A stretch of DNA of 64,000 nucleotides, taken from contig CAJJDN010000116.1 of assembly GCA_905182985.1 (NCBI GenBank), positions 19,323 to 83,322 on the forward strand, read 5' to 3'. The DNA comes from Paramecium sonneborni. Lineage: Eukaryota > Ciliophora > Oligohymenophorea > Peniculida > Parameciidae. The notes under the pieces are model-generated. The model ran no database searches. It saw nothing but the letters and a program-made list of their open reading frames with translations, and was not told the origin of the DNA. A program made the position numbers and the translations under genes. Position 1 is the stretch's first letter, and each line of letters begins with the position of its first letter. This document shows positions 27,764-39,733 of the stretch, one piece after another.

Positions 27764-28912
27764 TCATTCCATATAAGCAGGTTTTTATTTACCAGTTTTA
27801 ATAGTGCAACCAGCACAATGTAGCAATGCTACTGCAGCATAGATGGGACCTTTTTTAAGTAGATCTGATCTAAAGGCTATACCCATATATTCACCATTTA
27901 ATGAAAAGGAGAGAGTGCCTAATAAAAATTAAAATTTAAATTACCATTATTCATATTAAGACATACACCAAGTGTTCCTTCTTTTTTAAATCTTTTACCA
28001 TAGGTTTAGCCTGATGCATTACTTCCATTTCTTAATTATGCTAATCCATAATATGCAAACCCTTAATTTAAATCACAAAAGGCAGCATTTAAATTTATAG
28101 TATTACCTTAACAAACCCCTATTTTTAATTCATTTTCTGTTCTACTATCTGCTTCTATTTCCCAATAATGAATACCACTTTCAAATCCCTAATTTAATAA
28201 AATATAGATGTACGTGATCTCCTAAAACTGTTCTAAATATATATGAGCTTTCTTTAAGGAACACACAAACATCTCCATTTGTTAATTATATACCTTATCC
28301 ACATTTATTTTTATCCCATTTAAAAAATACTCCATCTCCATTAGAAATAGGTTGAATATTTTGAATTGATTGAGATGGCATTATTTAAAAGGATGATGGT
28401 TGAGAATTTGTTGATGTTAATTTAGGTACATATCTCTTAATAATATCAAATTATTTTTTAGGGTCATTTTAAGCATCATATAATTAAAAAGTCAACTCAC
28501 AAATAATGCTACAAAATCTAAGATTACTTAATAGAATTTACTTTTAATCATCCTTTTCTATAAATTCTTTGCATAAATCATTATTTAAGCATTTTTACTT
28601 TAGACAAGTACTCTAATGTTATTCAATATCAACAATTGAGAGTAATTTCTTGCATTCAGGATTTGCACAAAAAAGCATTAAATTTTTATAGACTTTAAGC
28701 ATAGCTCCTTAGATTTTAACATATTATGGAGGAGCTCCTTATTTAGGACAATCTTGACTTTTGCATTAAGGTTTTCGTGCCACACATTCATTACAGTACA
28801 TTTAACCACAAGAATCACATTCTAGAGGGTCTTTCACTACTTTATTGCAAATTAAGCATAGTAAATGTGCTGGAGGTTAAGGATGAAATCGATTAAGATC
28901 ATACCCTGACAT
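27764..28912 (-). CDS. RING-like zinc finger and SPRY domain protein
   Basis: ATG at 28912 (MSGYDLNRFHPQPPAHLLCL). N-terminal RING/TRAF-type finger: CLICNKVV...LECDSCGQMYCNEC...CKSQDCP, then a second Cys/His cluster (FCANPECKKLLSIVDIEQHQ...C). From ~28380 to 27780 a SPRY/B30.2-type domain: FKWDKNKCGQGIQLTNGDVC, SGIHYWEIEAD (the SG.HYWEV hallmark), GFAYYGLAQLRNGSNAS, KKEGTLGVCLNMNNG, ending YAAVALLHCAGCTIKTGK. RING plus SPRY suggests a ubiquitin ligase with SPRY as substrate reader. At least one small intron near 28185-28210 and one near 27905-27945 are needed. TGA at 27764. Confidence 0.8.
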
Positions 28913-29868
28913 ATTTATTTTGTTGAAAAATATAATTAAATTTCTTAATCACTTTTTCATTTAAATTTATATTCTCTTCAATACTGATAATTGCATATTT
29001 CTTTTATACTAACTTGATATAATTGAACTATGTTGTATAATTTCAGTATTTTAAAATGTTTTTAATCATATAGCTATAATTGGTTGGATTTTAATAAATT
29101 ATATGGAGAAATCATAATTTGTTATTTTTATTTAGCTAAAGAATCGAACAAAAAGTAAATTTTATCATCTAAATTACAATTTACACCTATACTAATTTAA
29201 AAAGAAACTAATTAATTAATCGATGTATAAAATTAGAAAAGAAAGACCAATTTTTTATTATTTCATATATTCCTAAAAATGCAAATAAAAATTAAGAAAA
29301 GGGAAATTTAAGAAATTTTAAGTCTAATAAATATTGAATTAGAATGAAGGGTTAAAAATAAAAAATAATTATTTTAATAAATTTTATGAGAATTATAAAG
29401 AAAAACAGCTCTTAAGATATTTTAAGTAATTTATATAATTAAAATACATTATTATGATTAAAACTAATGAATAAGTTGATTTATGGAGTGTAGGAGTAAT
29501 ATTATATATAATGTTAAGTTACTATTTAATACATATTATTTAATTAAATGATAGATTAAATTTAGAAGTGTAAAGATTAAATGGTTATCGTATTACTTGT
29601 AATTTAATCTCATCAATAGGGAAAGATTTAATGTAAAATTATGTTATAATTTGATTAATTGAAAAGATTAGTGCCAGAATAAGTGTTTAATTAATCAACT
29701 ATGGATTAAAAAGATATAAGATAAATCAGAGATTTACAGGGATAAGAATATTGCAAAAAAAAGAAATGAAAGAATATTTGAATAGAACTATTCAGTAATA
29801 ATATTATTGATTATCCATAAATTAGTAGATGGTTCAGATTGAATTATTTGAATAATTATATTATATTT
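28913..29868. other. intergenic region holding a kinase relic
   Basis: A+T-rich; only the degraded kinase fragment at 29450-29760 stands out. Confidence 0.5.
29450..29760 (+). pseudogene. degraded protein-kinase C-lobe fragment
   Basis: The frame near 29465-29520 reads EQVDLWSVGVILYIMLSYYL, the subdomain IX-X signature of Ser/Thr kinases (CDPK/CAMK-like D-W-S-x-G-V). In the expected place downstream is LISSIGKDLM (like ..S..AKDLI), then, after a frame change, MLQFDQLKRLVPEQVFNQ, like the final LL..DP..R......HP/F. No N-lobe, catalytic loop or DFG lies upstream, and TGA codons and frame shifts interrupt it. It looks like a decayed gene copy. Confidence 0.55.
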
Positions 29869-30549
29869 TCAAATATGGAAATTTGCAAATTACTCCATCT
29901 CTTTTCTGTATTATTCTTGTAAATATTAATCCATATCATTTGGATTGATTGATCCTTACATTCTGATATCACTTTCTTTAACTTCAAATCCACTTTCACT
30001 ATCATATGATGAATATGGTAAACTGTTATCAGCTGGAGCAAATGGAGAAACTACACCTTTTTAATCAGGTATCGGATCCTTTTATATAACAGGAGTTAAT
30101 TAATGTTCAACTACATCTACTGGCATTTCACTTTCTGCTATATATATATTATTTGATTTTCTTTCATCTACCTAACTTTACATATAAGTATCTTCATCAT
30201 TTAAATGTTATTCTTCAAGTCTTTATCTCTTCATTCTTTCATATTCTTCCTATTCTTTTCTATCTAATTCTTCCATTTATTCTGCACTTAATGTTTGTTC
30301 TTCATCTATTTATATTACTGCTTCCTCCTCTTATTCTATTAATTTTTATTCATGAACATTTATTTCCTAAAACCCTGATTATTCAACTTCTTGTTCTCCA
30401 TTTAATTAAACATCATCATCAATGTATTAAACTTATTTTTCTACCATAGCTAATTTTTATCCATTCAATATACGGCTCTTATTTTGTCTTAAATGTTGAG
30501 CTGATTGAGCTATACCTATCAAAATAACTATCAAAATCACTCTTCTCAT
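29869..30549 (-). CDS. secreted acidic/Gln-rich protein, 226 aa
   Basis: Intronless frame from ATG at 30549 to TGA at 29869. A short signal peptide (MRRVILIVILIGIAQSAQ) is followed by a hydrophilic, Glu/Gln-rich chain (EQEVEQSGFQEINVHEQKLI; EEQTLSAEQMEELDRKEQEE, likely helical) and a C-terminal part with DNSLPYSSYDSESGFEVKES. No cysteines or catalytic motif. It probably enters the secretory pathway (granule, alveolus or outside). The family is not recognised. Confidence 0.7.
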
Positions 30550-31147
30550 TAAAACGGATTATTATAATATTATAAATATTCCAACTTATTAAAATATATT
30601 TACAAATACTTTCTATTATAATCTCATCATATTCTCATTTACTCTATTCTAAAATTAATTACAAATCAAACGTCGCTGGTTAATCTCATTTTAATTAATA
30701 TTAAATACTATTTATTTATTAACCTTCCTTACTTCATTATTTTTAATCAAATAAATTATTTATTTGTTTATTCTTTCATTTTTATTAACTTTAATTAAAA
30801 CATTTTAAAAATCAGTCTCATTATCTATAAATATCTTTAGATATGACAATTTAATTTCTTAACATATATATAGTTTAAGAAATATGTAAATTATATAGAT
30901 GGTTTATTAACATTTAGTAATAACAGTACCAGTTATTTATTAGAAATTTAATAAACATCTATTAATATTTCAATTTAATTAAATATCTTAAAAATAGAGT
31001 GTGAATTAAATTGAATATAAAATTATATAAATAATGATTATGAAAATGTTTGTTTATAAATAGTAATTTTGGAGAGTATTATCACATGGATATAAATGAG
31101 AAAAGATAATAATTATAATTTGTATTCGTTTTTAATATTAATATAAA
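30550..31147. other. divergent intergenic region
   Basis: About 600 bp between the divergent secreted-protein gene and the trichocyst matrix gene. A+T-rich, no gene seen; likely holds both promoters. Confidence 0.5.
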
Positions 31148-32375
31148 ATGAGAATTTTGTTATTAGTTCTATTGAGCATTGTATTATTTAATACATGATG
31201 ATAGGCATTATGTAAAATGGGCACAGATCCAAAGATTGTGTTAGCAGAAATTGATGATCATCATATGGGTAAAACATTCTTGAATGCAATCCAAATTAGT
31301 TTGGCAACAGGTTCGCCTGTACATGAAATTCAGAGCTACATAAACAATATAAGGTATATAATAACCTTGATTGTAGATTTATGTTAGAATAAGAATAAAA
31401 GGATGCTGATCTTTATATTTAAAGTACATAGGCATCATGCAATAGATTATTACATGATTTTTCAACAAATTTAGCTTATCATTAGAGTTAATTAAAAGCT
31501 CATTAGAAAATAGTTGAGGTTTATAATTGATTAATAAATAGGAAAATACAAATAATCTATAAAGATCTCTAAATAAGATTGCAGAAGTTTCAGTGGAAAT
31601 TGAGGAGAATACCAAAAAAACAAATGCAGGATAGAGCGAAAGAGATTTATAATATGCTGAATTTTAATCAAAAATAAAAGATCATACAGAAGCCATAGCT
31701 GCAATTGATGAAGCATATGCACTTATTGAACATTTATCTAGTGGTTCATCATTCATTTAAGTTAAAGGAAGATTCAATAAAGTCTTATAGAGATTATAGA
31801 AGTAAATCTATAATCTTAAACTATTAGTTAATCAACTGGATTATTATTCTAACCAATACTTACAATGATGACATAATTATCATCAAAATCAGATTCAGAC
31901 ACAGCTAAGAAAGTATTACAATTGTTGGCCAATTTAAGAGTCTAAATTGTTGAAAGCAAAGGAAATGATGAATCAATTGAAAAATAATAAAGTCTTAATT
32001 GGTAATAATTCTTGTCTGATTTAACAAATGAGAAAAATACATTGTATATTCGATTATTTATATCAATATTAGATCTGATCAAAGATAGAATTTAGAATAA
32101 GCTATCTTAAATTATTAAAGTATAATTGAAGAATCAGAAGGCAAAGTTGAATATCATGCTGCTGAAGTTGAAAGAAACTAAGTAATAACTAATTTAAATA
32201 ATAGAGTAATTTAGAAGGATAAGATTAATGGTGCAGATAATAATAAGACATTTATTAAATGGAAACTCAATCAAGAGTTTAGAGCTAAGATTTAATTTCT
32301 AGAATATCAGATCATATTTAAGATAAGATCGTAACTCTTAAAGAATATCTAAGAGAAAGACTTCAATTAAATTGA
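31148..32375 (+). CDS. trichocyst matrix protein (TMP family)
   Basis: ATG at 31148 gives a signal peptide interrupted by an intron (MRILLLVLLSI / ALCK; GTATTATTTA...GATGATAG). The mature part matches trichocyst matrix proteins: GKTFLNAIQISLATGSPVHE then EIQSYINNI, a Cys-containing segment (ASCNRLLHDF), repeated amphipathic helices, EAIAAIDEAYALIEHLSSGS with SFIQVKGRFNKVLQ, and a second half with TAKKVLQLLANLRVQIVESK. These precursors are proteolytically processed and crystallise in the extrusive secretory organelle of Paramecium. Introns of ~23 nt are visible near 31355-31377 and 31511-31533; a joint near 31850-31870 and others in the 3' third remain unresolved. TGA at 32373-32375. Family identification is strong; the exact member is not. 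Confidence 0.85.
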
Positions 32376-32407
32376 GTATCTAAACATTCAAAAATAAACA
32401 CGTATTT

Positions 32408-33533
32408 TCAAACTATTTCAAATATCGATAATTTATTAGAAATATCACTGACAAGAACAGTGTTATTTCCTATAGTTTCTATCCAATTTGGTTTATTTTT
32501 AATTTTGGCTCTTAAAACCTAAACATTTTGATTCCATATAGCAAATGTCTAATCATTTGAAATTGTAATTATTTTATCATTTAAATATGCTGATCTCATT
32601 ACTTTACTTTAATGAGCATCAATAACAAATTCAGGAATGGGGGGTTTTTTATTTTTCTTTCTTTTTAGTTATTAAACTTTAAAACAATAGACTTATCCAG
32701 TTTCAGTTGAAATTAATATCATATTATCTTTGCTAATTGCAGAATAAATAACAGGAGGTGAGACAGTTAGAGGTGCATACTATTGATGAATTGTGCCTTA
32801 ATTAAAAATGAATTTAAGTACTTAAATCAAATTTAAATAAGATTTTAGCTTTAGATTCCTATTAGAGTATTGGTTATTCTTATATTTAATGGTAATGTGA
32901 ATAATCCCATAGAATAATTTTATAATCAAATCCTGTAGAAACATATAATTATTCTCCATCATCTTAAATAAAATCTCCACTAAAACAAATCTAAATAGAA
33001 TATTGAAATAATACTAACATTATCATGTCCTTCTTTAAGAGTAGATCTATGATTTAATTATCTATCAAAAATAGACGTAGAACCACTTATAATAGAGAAT
33101 AATATAATACGAATCAAAATTAGCAGAAATAAGTTATTATTGAGGATCAAAAGTTATTTAATTTATTTCACTCACATTTTCTGATTTTTAATTACAAGCC
33201 TTGATAATAATGTCTTATCTAATATCAAATAATTAAATCTGAAATAGTATTAATTAAATTACTTCATTATTTCTAGCTCCATATACTTGAGTATCAGAGA
33301 GTAGACAATTTGCAGTTTAACATTCGTCTACTTTACCCATATTGAATAATTTAACAGATGATTACAATCTCAAATCATATAATCGCATTGTTGAATCCTC
33401 GGATATGGTGAGAAAGAGATTATCATTTTGTTTGGATGCACTTATACCTGTTATTGGCTATTGGTGAACTGTTATGAAATTCAAAAATACTGTTTTTCTC
33501 TGAAAATACAAGTGTAGATTTCTCTGTTATCAT
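32408..33533 (-). CDS. WD40-repeat protein (copy spanning unique 3' end)
   Basis: The minus strand carries clear WD repeats: ITGISASKQNDNLFLTISED followed by STMRLYDLR, DDGEQLYVSTGFDYKIILWD, and VMRSAYLNDKIITISNDQTF followed by AIWNQNVQVL, each separated by the usual ~40 residues. C-terminus NKLSIFEIV and TGA at 32408. The start near 33533 is provisional, because the first codons and the first repeat are in different frames and need an intron. A beta-propeller scaffold; the complex is unknown. Bases 32576 upward are repeated after the N at 33749, and in the merged sequence there is one gene. It is convergent to the trichocyst gene with 32 bp between stops. Confidence 0.75.
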
Positions 33534-33748
33534 AAATTTAATATTATATTAAAATATAATTAATTATTATTATATATAAATAACATACACATTGTTTACT
33601 TTTTTACTATTAATTAATTGTAATATTGATAGCAATTTATATTAATTATACATATTAGATTGTTTTATATAAATAAAAATTTGAAATAAAATGATTCATA
33701 ATTATGAGAAAAGTAATTATTTAATTCACAAACTGCATTATAATTTCT
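32576..33748. repeat. first copy of a 1173-bp direct duplication (probable assembly overlap)
   Basis: Matches 33750-34922 at constant offset 1174 with one N between. It covers most of the WD40 gene and the last 23 bp of the Mei2-like gene. Confidence 0.95.
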
Positions 33749-33749
33749 N
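33749..33749. other. single-N scaffold gap
   Basis: One N separating the two identical 1173-bp segments. Confidence 0.95.
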
Positions 33750-34707
33750 ATCATTTAAATATGCTGATCTCATTACTTTACTTTAATGAGCATCAATAAC
33801 AAATTCAGGAATGGGGGGTTTTTTATTTTTCTTTCTTTTTAGTTATTAAACTTTAAAACAATAGACTTATCCAGTTTCAGTTGAAATTAATATCATATTA
33901 TCTTTGCTAATTGCAGAATAAATAACAGGAGGTGAGACAGTTAGAGGTGCATACTATTGATGAATTGTGCCTTAATTAAAAATGAATTTAAGTACTTAAA
34001 TCAAATTTAAATAAGATTTTAGCTTTAGATTCCTATTAGAGTATTGGTTATTCTTATATTTAATGGTAATGTGAATAATCCCATAGAATAATTTTATAAT
34101 CAAATCCTGTAGAAACATATAATTATTCTCCATCATCTTAAATAAAATCTCCACTAAAACAAATCTAAATAGAATATTGAAATAATACTAACATTATCAT
34201 GTCCTTCTTTAAGAGTAGATCTATGATTTAATTATCTATCAAAAATAGACGTAGAACCACTTATAATAGAGAATAATATAATACGAATCAAAATTAGCAG
34301 AAATAAGTTATTATTGAGGATCAAAAGTTATTTAATTTATTTCACTCACATTTTCTGATTTTTAATTACAAGCCTTGATAATAATGTCTTATCTAATATC
34401 AAATAATTAAATCTGAAATAGTATTAATTAAATTACTTCATTATTTCTAGCTCCATATACTTGAGTATCAGAGAGTAGACAATTTGCAGTTTAACATTCG
34501 TCTACTTTACCCATATTGAATAATTTAACAGATGATTACAATCTCAAATCATATAATCGCATTGTTGAATCCTCGGATATGGTGAGAAAGAGATTATCAT
34601 TTTGTTTGGATGCACTTATACCTGTTATTGGCTATTGGTGAACTGTTATGAAATTCAAAAATACTGTTTTTCTCTGAAAATACAAGTGTAGATTTCTCTG
34701 TTATCAT
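33750..34707 (-). pseudogene. WD40 gene duplicate lacking its 3' end
   Basis: Same sequence as 32576-33533, truncated at the N, so the C-terminal repeat and stop are missing. Probably the same locus assembled twice. Confidence 0.8.
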
Positions 34708-34922
34708 AAATTTAATATTATATTAAAATATAATTAATTATTATTATATATAAATAACATACACATTGTTTACTTTTTTACTATTAATTAATTGTAATAT
34801 TGATAGCAATTTATATTAATTATACATATTAGATTGTTTTATATAAATAAAAATTTGAAATAAAATGATTCATAATTATGAGAAAAGTAATTATTTAATT
34901 CACAAACTGCATTATAATTTCT
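33750..34922. repeat. second copy of the 1173-bp duplication
   Basis: See 32576-33748. The right end runs into unique sequence, the complete Mei2-like gene. Confidence 0.95.
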
Positions 34923-35603
34923 AACTTTAAATAAGTTTAATAACACTAGTTTGTTATAAATATATTTATGGGTTTATTTATTTAAATTTCTTATGCTATA
35001 TTTTGGCATATTTTAAAAAACAAGGCTAAAATATGATAATTAAAATATATTACTTTATTTAATGGATTAATCTTCCATTTTCTACCATTAAAATAATTAT
35101 AAAAATCTTTTAGATATGTTTTAGATTTTAGATTGATAAATGCATAACCAGGATTAGCATTTCCATCATATGGGAAATTAAAATAATCAAATTTGTTTTT
35201 GAATTTTGGATCAATTTCCATCATGAGCATCTCTTTAGTATAATTTTAAGGAATGTTTCTCATCATTAAAGTTGTTCTATTATCTCCTTCAATCTATAAT
35301 AAATGCTTGAATAAATGCATACATTTGTAATATTGAAATCAAAAGATTACTCACTTTCTTCAGATTTATCAAAAACTCCTTAAATAAATTATAATTGCTC
35401 AGAATGAATAGGAGTTTGATTGCTACTTATAAATATTTAAGATTCTAAATCTAATAATCATATTTATTACCATATGCCTCAAAAGTAGTGTTTAAGAAAT
35501 CATCAAATGTTTAGGAATCATCACTTTAATGTCCATCACTATCTTTTTAATTAAATTCATCAATCTCTTTAAACAATGACAATTTGTAAAGTTTCTTCTT
35601 CAT
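34900..35603 (-). CDS. Mei2-like RNA-recognition-motif protein
   Basis: ATG at 35603 (MKKKLYKLSLFKEIDEFNQK), TGA at 34900. Near the C-terminus lies the Mei2-type RRM (RRM_2): NRTTLMMRNIPQNYTKEML, the RNP-2-like start, then PGYAFINLKSKTYLKDFYNY as RNP-1 region and FNGRKWKINP, ending in the family's KYAKIQHK. Mei2-like proteins bind RNA and in fungi and plants act in meiosis. The N-terminal ~90 residues are acidic and disordered. Introns: about 20 nt near 35450-35475, 29 nt (GTATGCATTT...TATAG) near 35295-35325, and 28 nt (GTAATATATT...ATTTTAG) near 35026-35053, all ending in TAG. Starts divergently, 120 bp from the G-patch gene. Confidence 0.85.
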
Positions 35604-35723
35604 AATTTAAATTAATTAACAACTTATTAACTATTAAACATTTAAATTACTTTTTTTTTATTAACCAATTTCTTGATTAAACTAAAATTGTTTTATCCCT
35701 TTTATTCTATTAAACAAGTCAAA

Positions 35724-38015
35724 ATGGAAATTTAATTTCATTTAGAATTAGAAAAGAAAAAAGAATACAATTTTTATTATTTATAATAATTTTTATTGAT
35801 GAATTATTAAAACTCATCATTATTGTAATTTGATATAGAATAACCACAGTAAATACAATAGAAAGAAAATCAGAAATATCAATAATAAAATCTTCTAAAT
35901 GAAACTGGTATACAAAATAAAGAAGAGAATCCTTCAACAAAATTATAAGAAATTTATAAAGAGCATCGTAAAAACTAAGCTTTTAGTAACTTTATAAAGT
36001 ATCATTCTCCTCTATTCTCTTAAGTAGAGAAAGGAGTAAAAATAAAAATGGTCAACAATAATAATATATATTAAGAAATGGATAAAGATTATTAAATAAA
36101 TAAAGTGAAATCAGTCTAATTTAATCTTCAAAATAATTATGTCTATTAAATTATCAAACATCCTAATGAATATTTAACTTTAAATGAAAGATTTAATTTA
36201 TAAAGAAATATTCAACAATATGCAATGTAAAATAGATTTGATTCTACTTCTGAAGAAGAAGATGATGAAATTGAAGAATAACTATCTTTTATTGAAATAA
36301 TAGTAAAAGATTTTGGGTAATAACCAAAGAGCATAATGAAGAAATAAACATAATAATTTAAACATGAAGCAGAAGATGATGAAGAAGATTATTAAAACAA
36401 AAATTTAAGTTTTAAAGAAATTAGAAATCTAGAAAAAAAAGTTAAAGAACATGATTATGGTGTTGGATTACAATTACTTTAAAAATTAGGATTTAAATAT
36501 GGTGAAGGTTTAGGAATAAATAGATAAGGTATTTTAGAACCTCTTATTCCTATTAAAAAATAAGTATTCACAGGTTCATAATCTAATCAAAATAAAAATT
36601 ATGATGAAGAATAAATTTGGTAATTTGATCAACCTCAAGAAACAAAAACAATGAAAAAAATGGATAAAATTTGGAGAAAGAAAAATTAAAAGGATTATTA
36701 TAATAATTAATAATTATCCAATTCATTTGATACTAAAGCTAATATTATTCAACAATATTTGGCTGAAGTTTCAGAAATTACTTAATCTGTTCAACATTTA
36801 TTAATTACTAAATTAAGTAAATATTAGATTAATGAATAAATTATTCAATAATAAAGAAAAAAAATTATTACTCTAGATTTTGAATAAGAAAAAACACTAC
36901 ATTAATTAGAAAAATAATCAGAAAGTATAAGAAGAAAAGAATCATTTTAAAAATATCTTCTCTTTTTTTAAGATGATGAAGTTTAAATATCAAATGAACC
37001 TTTTCCTTTGTTTGAAAAATTTAAAGAATGCTTTATAAAACATCCAGATCTATTTATTTAATTTAATCTTATTGAGGTATTAATTAAATAAGGAGTAGAA
37101 GAAATTAAATAAATGATTTAAAGTTGGGAAGGACCTATTACAAATATTCTTGAAAATGAATTTAATCTAATTTTTAAAATTATTAACTTAGTAAAGGATG
37201 TTTTTGTTCATTAAAAATCATTGGTCATTGTATAAAATCACAAGAAATCACAAATTCTTGTGATTGATAATTTAATCACAAAAAATGATTACTTACATCT
37301 TTAAAATATTATAGACATTTTTATTAATCCTATTAAATCAAAATTAGAAAATTATATTCACTCATAATATAATCCATGTTTAGACAATTTATTATTTTAA
37401 ATGCTTACATTATGGCATACTGATGTAACAAAAATAGAAATTGAAGAAGATCAAGATGAATATCTTTAAAAGTTAAAACTCTTTAATTAAAAAACTATTT
37501 AAAATCTTTGTAATATCATAATTCCGAAATTAAAACAATTAATTGTTAATTGGAATATTAATGATTCTTTTTAACTTCATAAAATTATCTTACCTTGGAT
37601 TGAATCATAATTTAAAATTCAAGAATTATATCATGAATTGACACTCAAGTTATTAAATATAGACTTAGAAGATTAACCTGATTTTGGTTTAAATATACTA
37701 ATACCCTGGTCTAAATTTTAAGATATCCAATGGAATTAAATTTTATCAACTTAAGTTGTGTCTAAAATGATACATAGTATACAAAATTTAAATATTGCTT
37801 CAAATTTTGAAGTTGCTTAAAAAATTCTTCTATATTTTGATTATATTCAGGAGTATACAGAAATAATATTTTAACCTTTAATTGAAAAATTAAATGATTA
37901 TGTCTGTTTAAATATATAAGAGAATATAAATTCCCAAAATCCAGAAGTTAATCAAGAAATTTTTTAGTAAAATTTTATAATTATATAAATAGGTTATTAA
38001 ATTAATGGGAATTGA
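35724..38015 (+). CDS. TFIP11/Ntr1-like G-patch splicing factor, 763 aa
   Basis: One intronless frame (TGA only at 38013-38015). After an acidic region (STSEEEDDEIEE) it has a G-patch: HDYGVGLQLLQKLGFKYGEG then LGINRQGILEPLIPIKKQ, around 36450-36560. The following ~450 residues are helical with repeated aromatic motifs (IQSWEGPITN, LNILIPWSKFQDIQWNQILS), fitting the GCFC-type domain of TFIP11/Ntr1. That family recruits and activates the Prp43/DHX15 helicase for spliceosome disassembly in the nucleus. The first ATG at 35724 gives a Q-rich 108-residue extension; an in-frame ATG at 36048 is an alternative start, so the N-terminus is uncertain. The absence of introns over 2.3 kb is unusual beside its neighbours. 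Confidence 0.83.
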
Positions 38016-39733
38016 TCCTTTAAGATAAAGTACTGAAAAAAGTCGATCATCTAAATGGGTAATTTAATTTGATCAAAAAGAAGTTATTAAGATGATCCTT
38101 TACTAATTAAATTATTAATTTATTACAGTTTTTTTATCAATGTTCTAGAATTCTTTATTTCAATAAGTATATCATTTTACTATAAGTTCTGATAAATATT
38201 AAATAGAATATATAAATAGTAATAATGAAATTAATTCTATACTTAAAATAGTTTTGTTTTTTTTTTAAGATTTGAGTCGCATAATTATACATTAAAGAAT
38301 TAAGGTTCAATGTGTTATGCCTTTAGTAAGATTATGTAAATTTTATTAAATTTATAGTAAAGTCCCAAGTTTTAATCTGAAATAGAATATAAGTTCTTCT
38401 GAATAATACAATATTTATTGAATTTAATCTAACTGATTGTATTTGTATATATTGATAAATTAATCAATTCGATTTTACCGTAATTCAAACTTAATTATTA
38501 ACTTATGGATGTTATTATGATTAATTTTTACTTAAAAACTATAATTTATTATAAAAAGTAAAATATATTAAAAAGTAAAATATATTATCAAAATGAAATT
38601 TAAAACAAAATCTCTATAATATGTTTTTTAAATATTAGAAGAGACTTAAAGATTATTGATAAGGTTTTTAGTGTGTTAGTAAAGATAACAAAAAATCATT
38701 CAAAAAATATAAAAATAAAATAAAATGATTAATTTTAATTGATCTAAGACTTCAGAACCATCTCAAATTCTATATTAAAAAACAGGATTTAAAATAATAA
38801 TAAATTTTATTTATTAAGTTTTTTTCTCATAATTGGTAATTTTAGTGGATGAAATTAATCAAAATGCAAATTTTGATATCTAAGCATAAAATTATTTCTT
38901 CAATCAAAGACATCTATAAGTAATTGAAAAATATTAATTAAATAAAATGCTTCAATATCTTCTAAACAATCCTCTAAGATTAATGATAAATAAAGTATGA
39001 TTCCTAGAGGAATAGTCAAATAATAGTTTATTGATTTATTGATAATAATAGCAAATCTTCAAAATTTCAAATAACAGGAATGGAATTGCTTATTTATAGA
39101 GGCTTTTCATTTGTAATAGGATAAGTATTTATATGAAGAATTAAAGAAACTTGATAATTAGATCAGTGGTCCTTCTGGATCTTAAAAAAATTTGAAGCAA
39201 TAGATTTATTTAAAATAATATTAGCACTATTTTTATATAAAAAGGTAAATCGATGTTTTAAATTTAGAAAGAGTATTTCATTCGAGTTTTTAGTGGCATT
39301 AACAAAAATTGTAGAAGGATTTAAAAAGAAAAAGAATTTAGTAAGAAAATCTACATATTTGATTAGATATGAAAATAGAATAGATGATTTGATGATGTTT
39401 TAATAATTTTTCTAGTGATCAAAAATATATATGATTATGAATATATTTAAAATATTGTGAGTATAGGTTTGTAATTTTTTTTATTTCAAAGCATTTTTAC
39501 TTGATTTTTTATCGCAGAAAAATTAAATTTTGATGTGTTGTTTGTAATATAGATTTGATAATAAAAAAAATTCTTAAAGAATATAGGTATGATTAAGTCA
39601 AGGCTGTGTAAATAAAGTGCTAATTTTAAGTAGAAGTGATAATAGTTTAAATCTGCTAATTTGATTAAATTTCTGGCCTTTAAAAGGCTAGTCAAGATTT
39701 TAGATAAACAATATTAATCTTATAAAAAACAAA
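38016..39733. other. 1.7-kb interval with one doubtful coding stretch
   Basis: Mostly A+T-rich and non-coding. The protein-like part (38740-39410) is listed separately. From 39410 to 39733 nothing is seen except the promoter side of the first Myb gene. Confidence 0.45.
38740..39410 (+). CDS. possible Gln-rich orphan gene or decayed gene
   Basis: Two consecutive frames look coding, with TAA/TAG used as Gln. The first, 38740-39000, contains VDEINQNANFDIQAQNYFFN and VIEKYQLNKMLQYLLNNPLR. The second, ~38998-39410, contains DKYLYEELKKLDNQISGPSG and VFHSSFQWHQQKLQKDLKRK. They overlap around 39000, where an unseen intron or a frameshift must lie. No start is convincing and no family is recognised. 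Confidence 0.35.

Noticed and set aside
29450..29760. Functional protein kinase gene
   Set aside because: No P-loop, VAIK lysine, HRD or DFG motif upstream, and the frame is broken.
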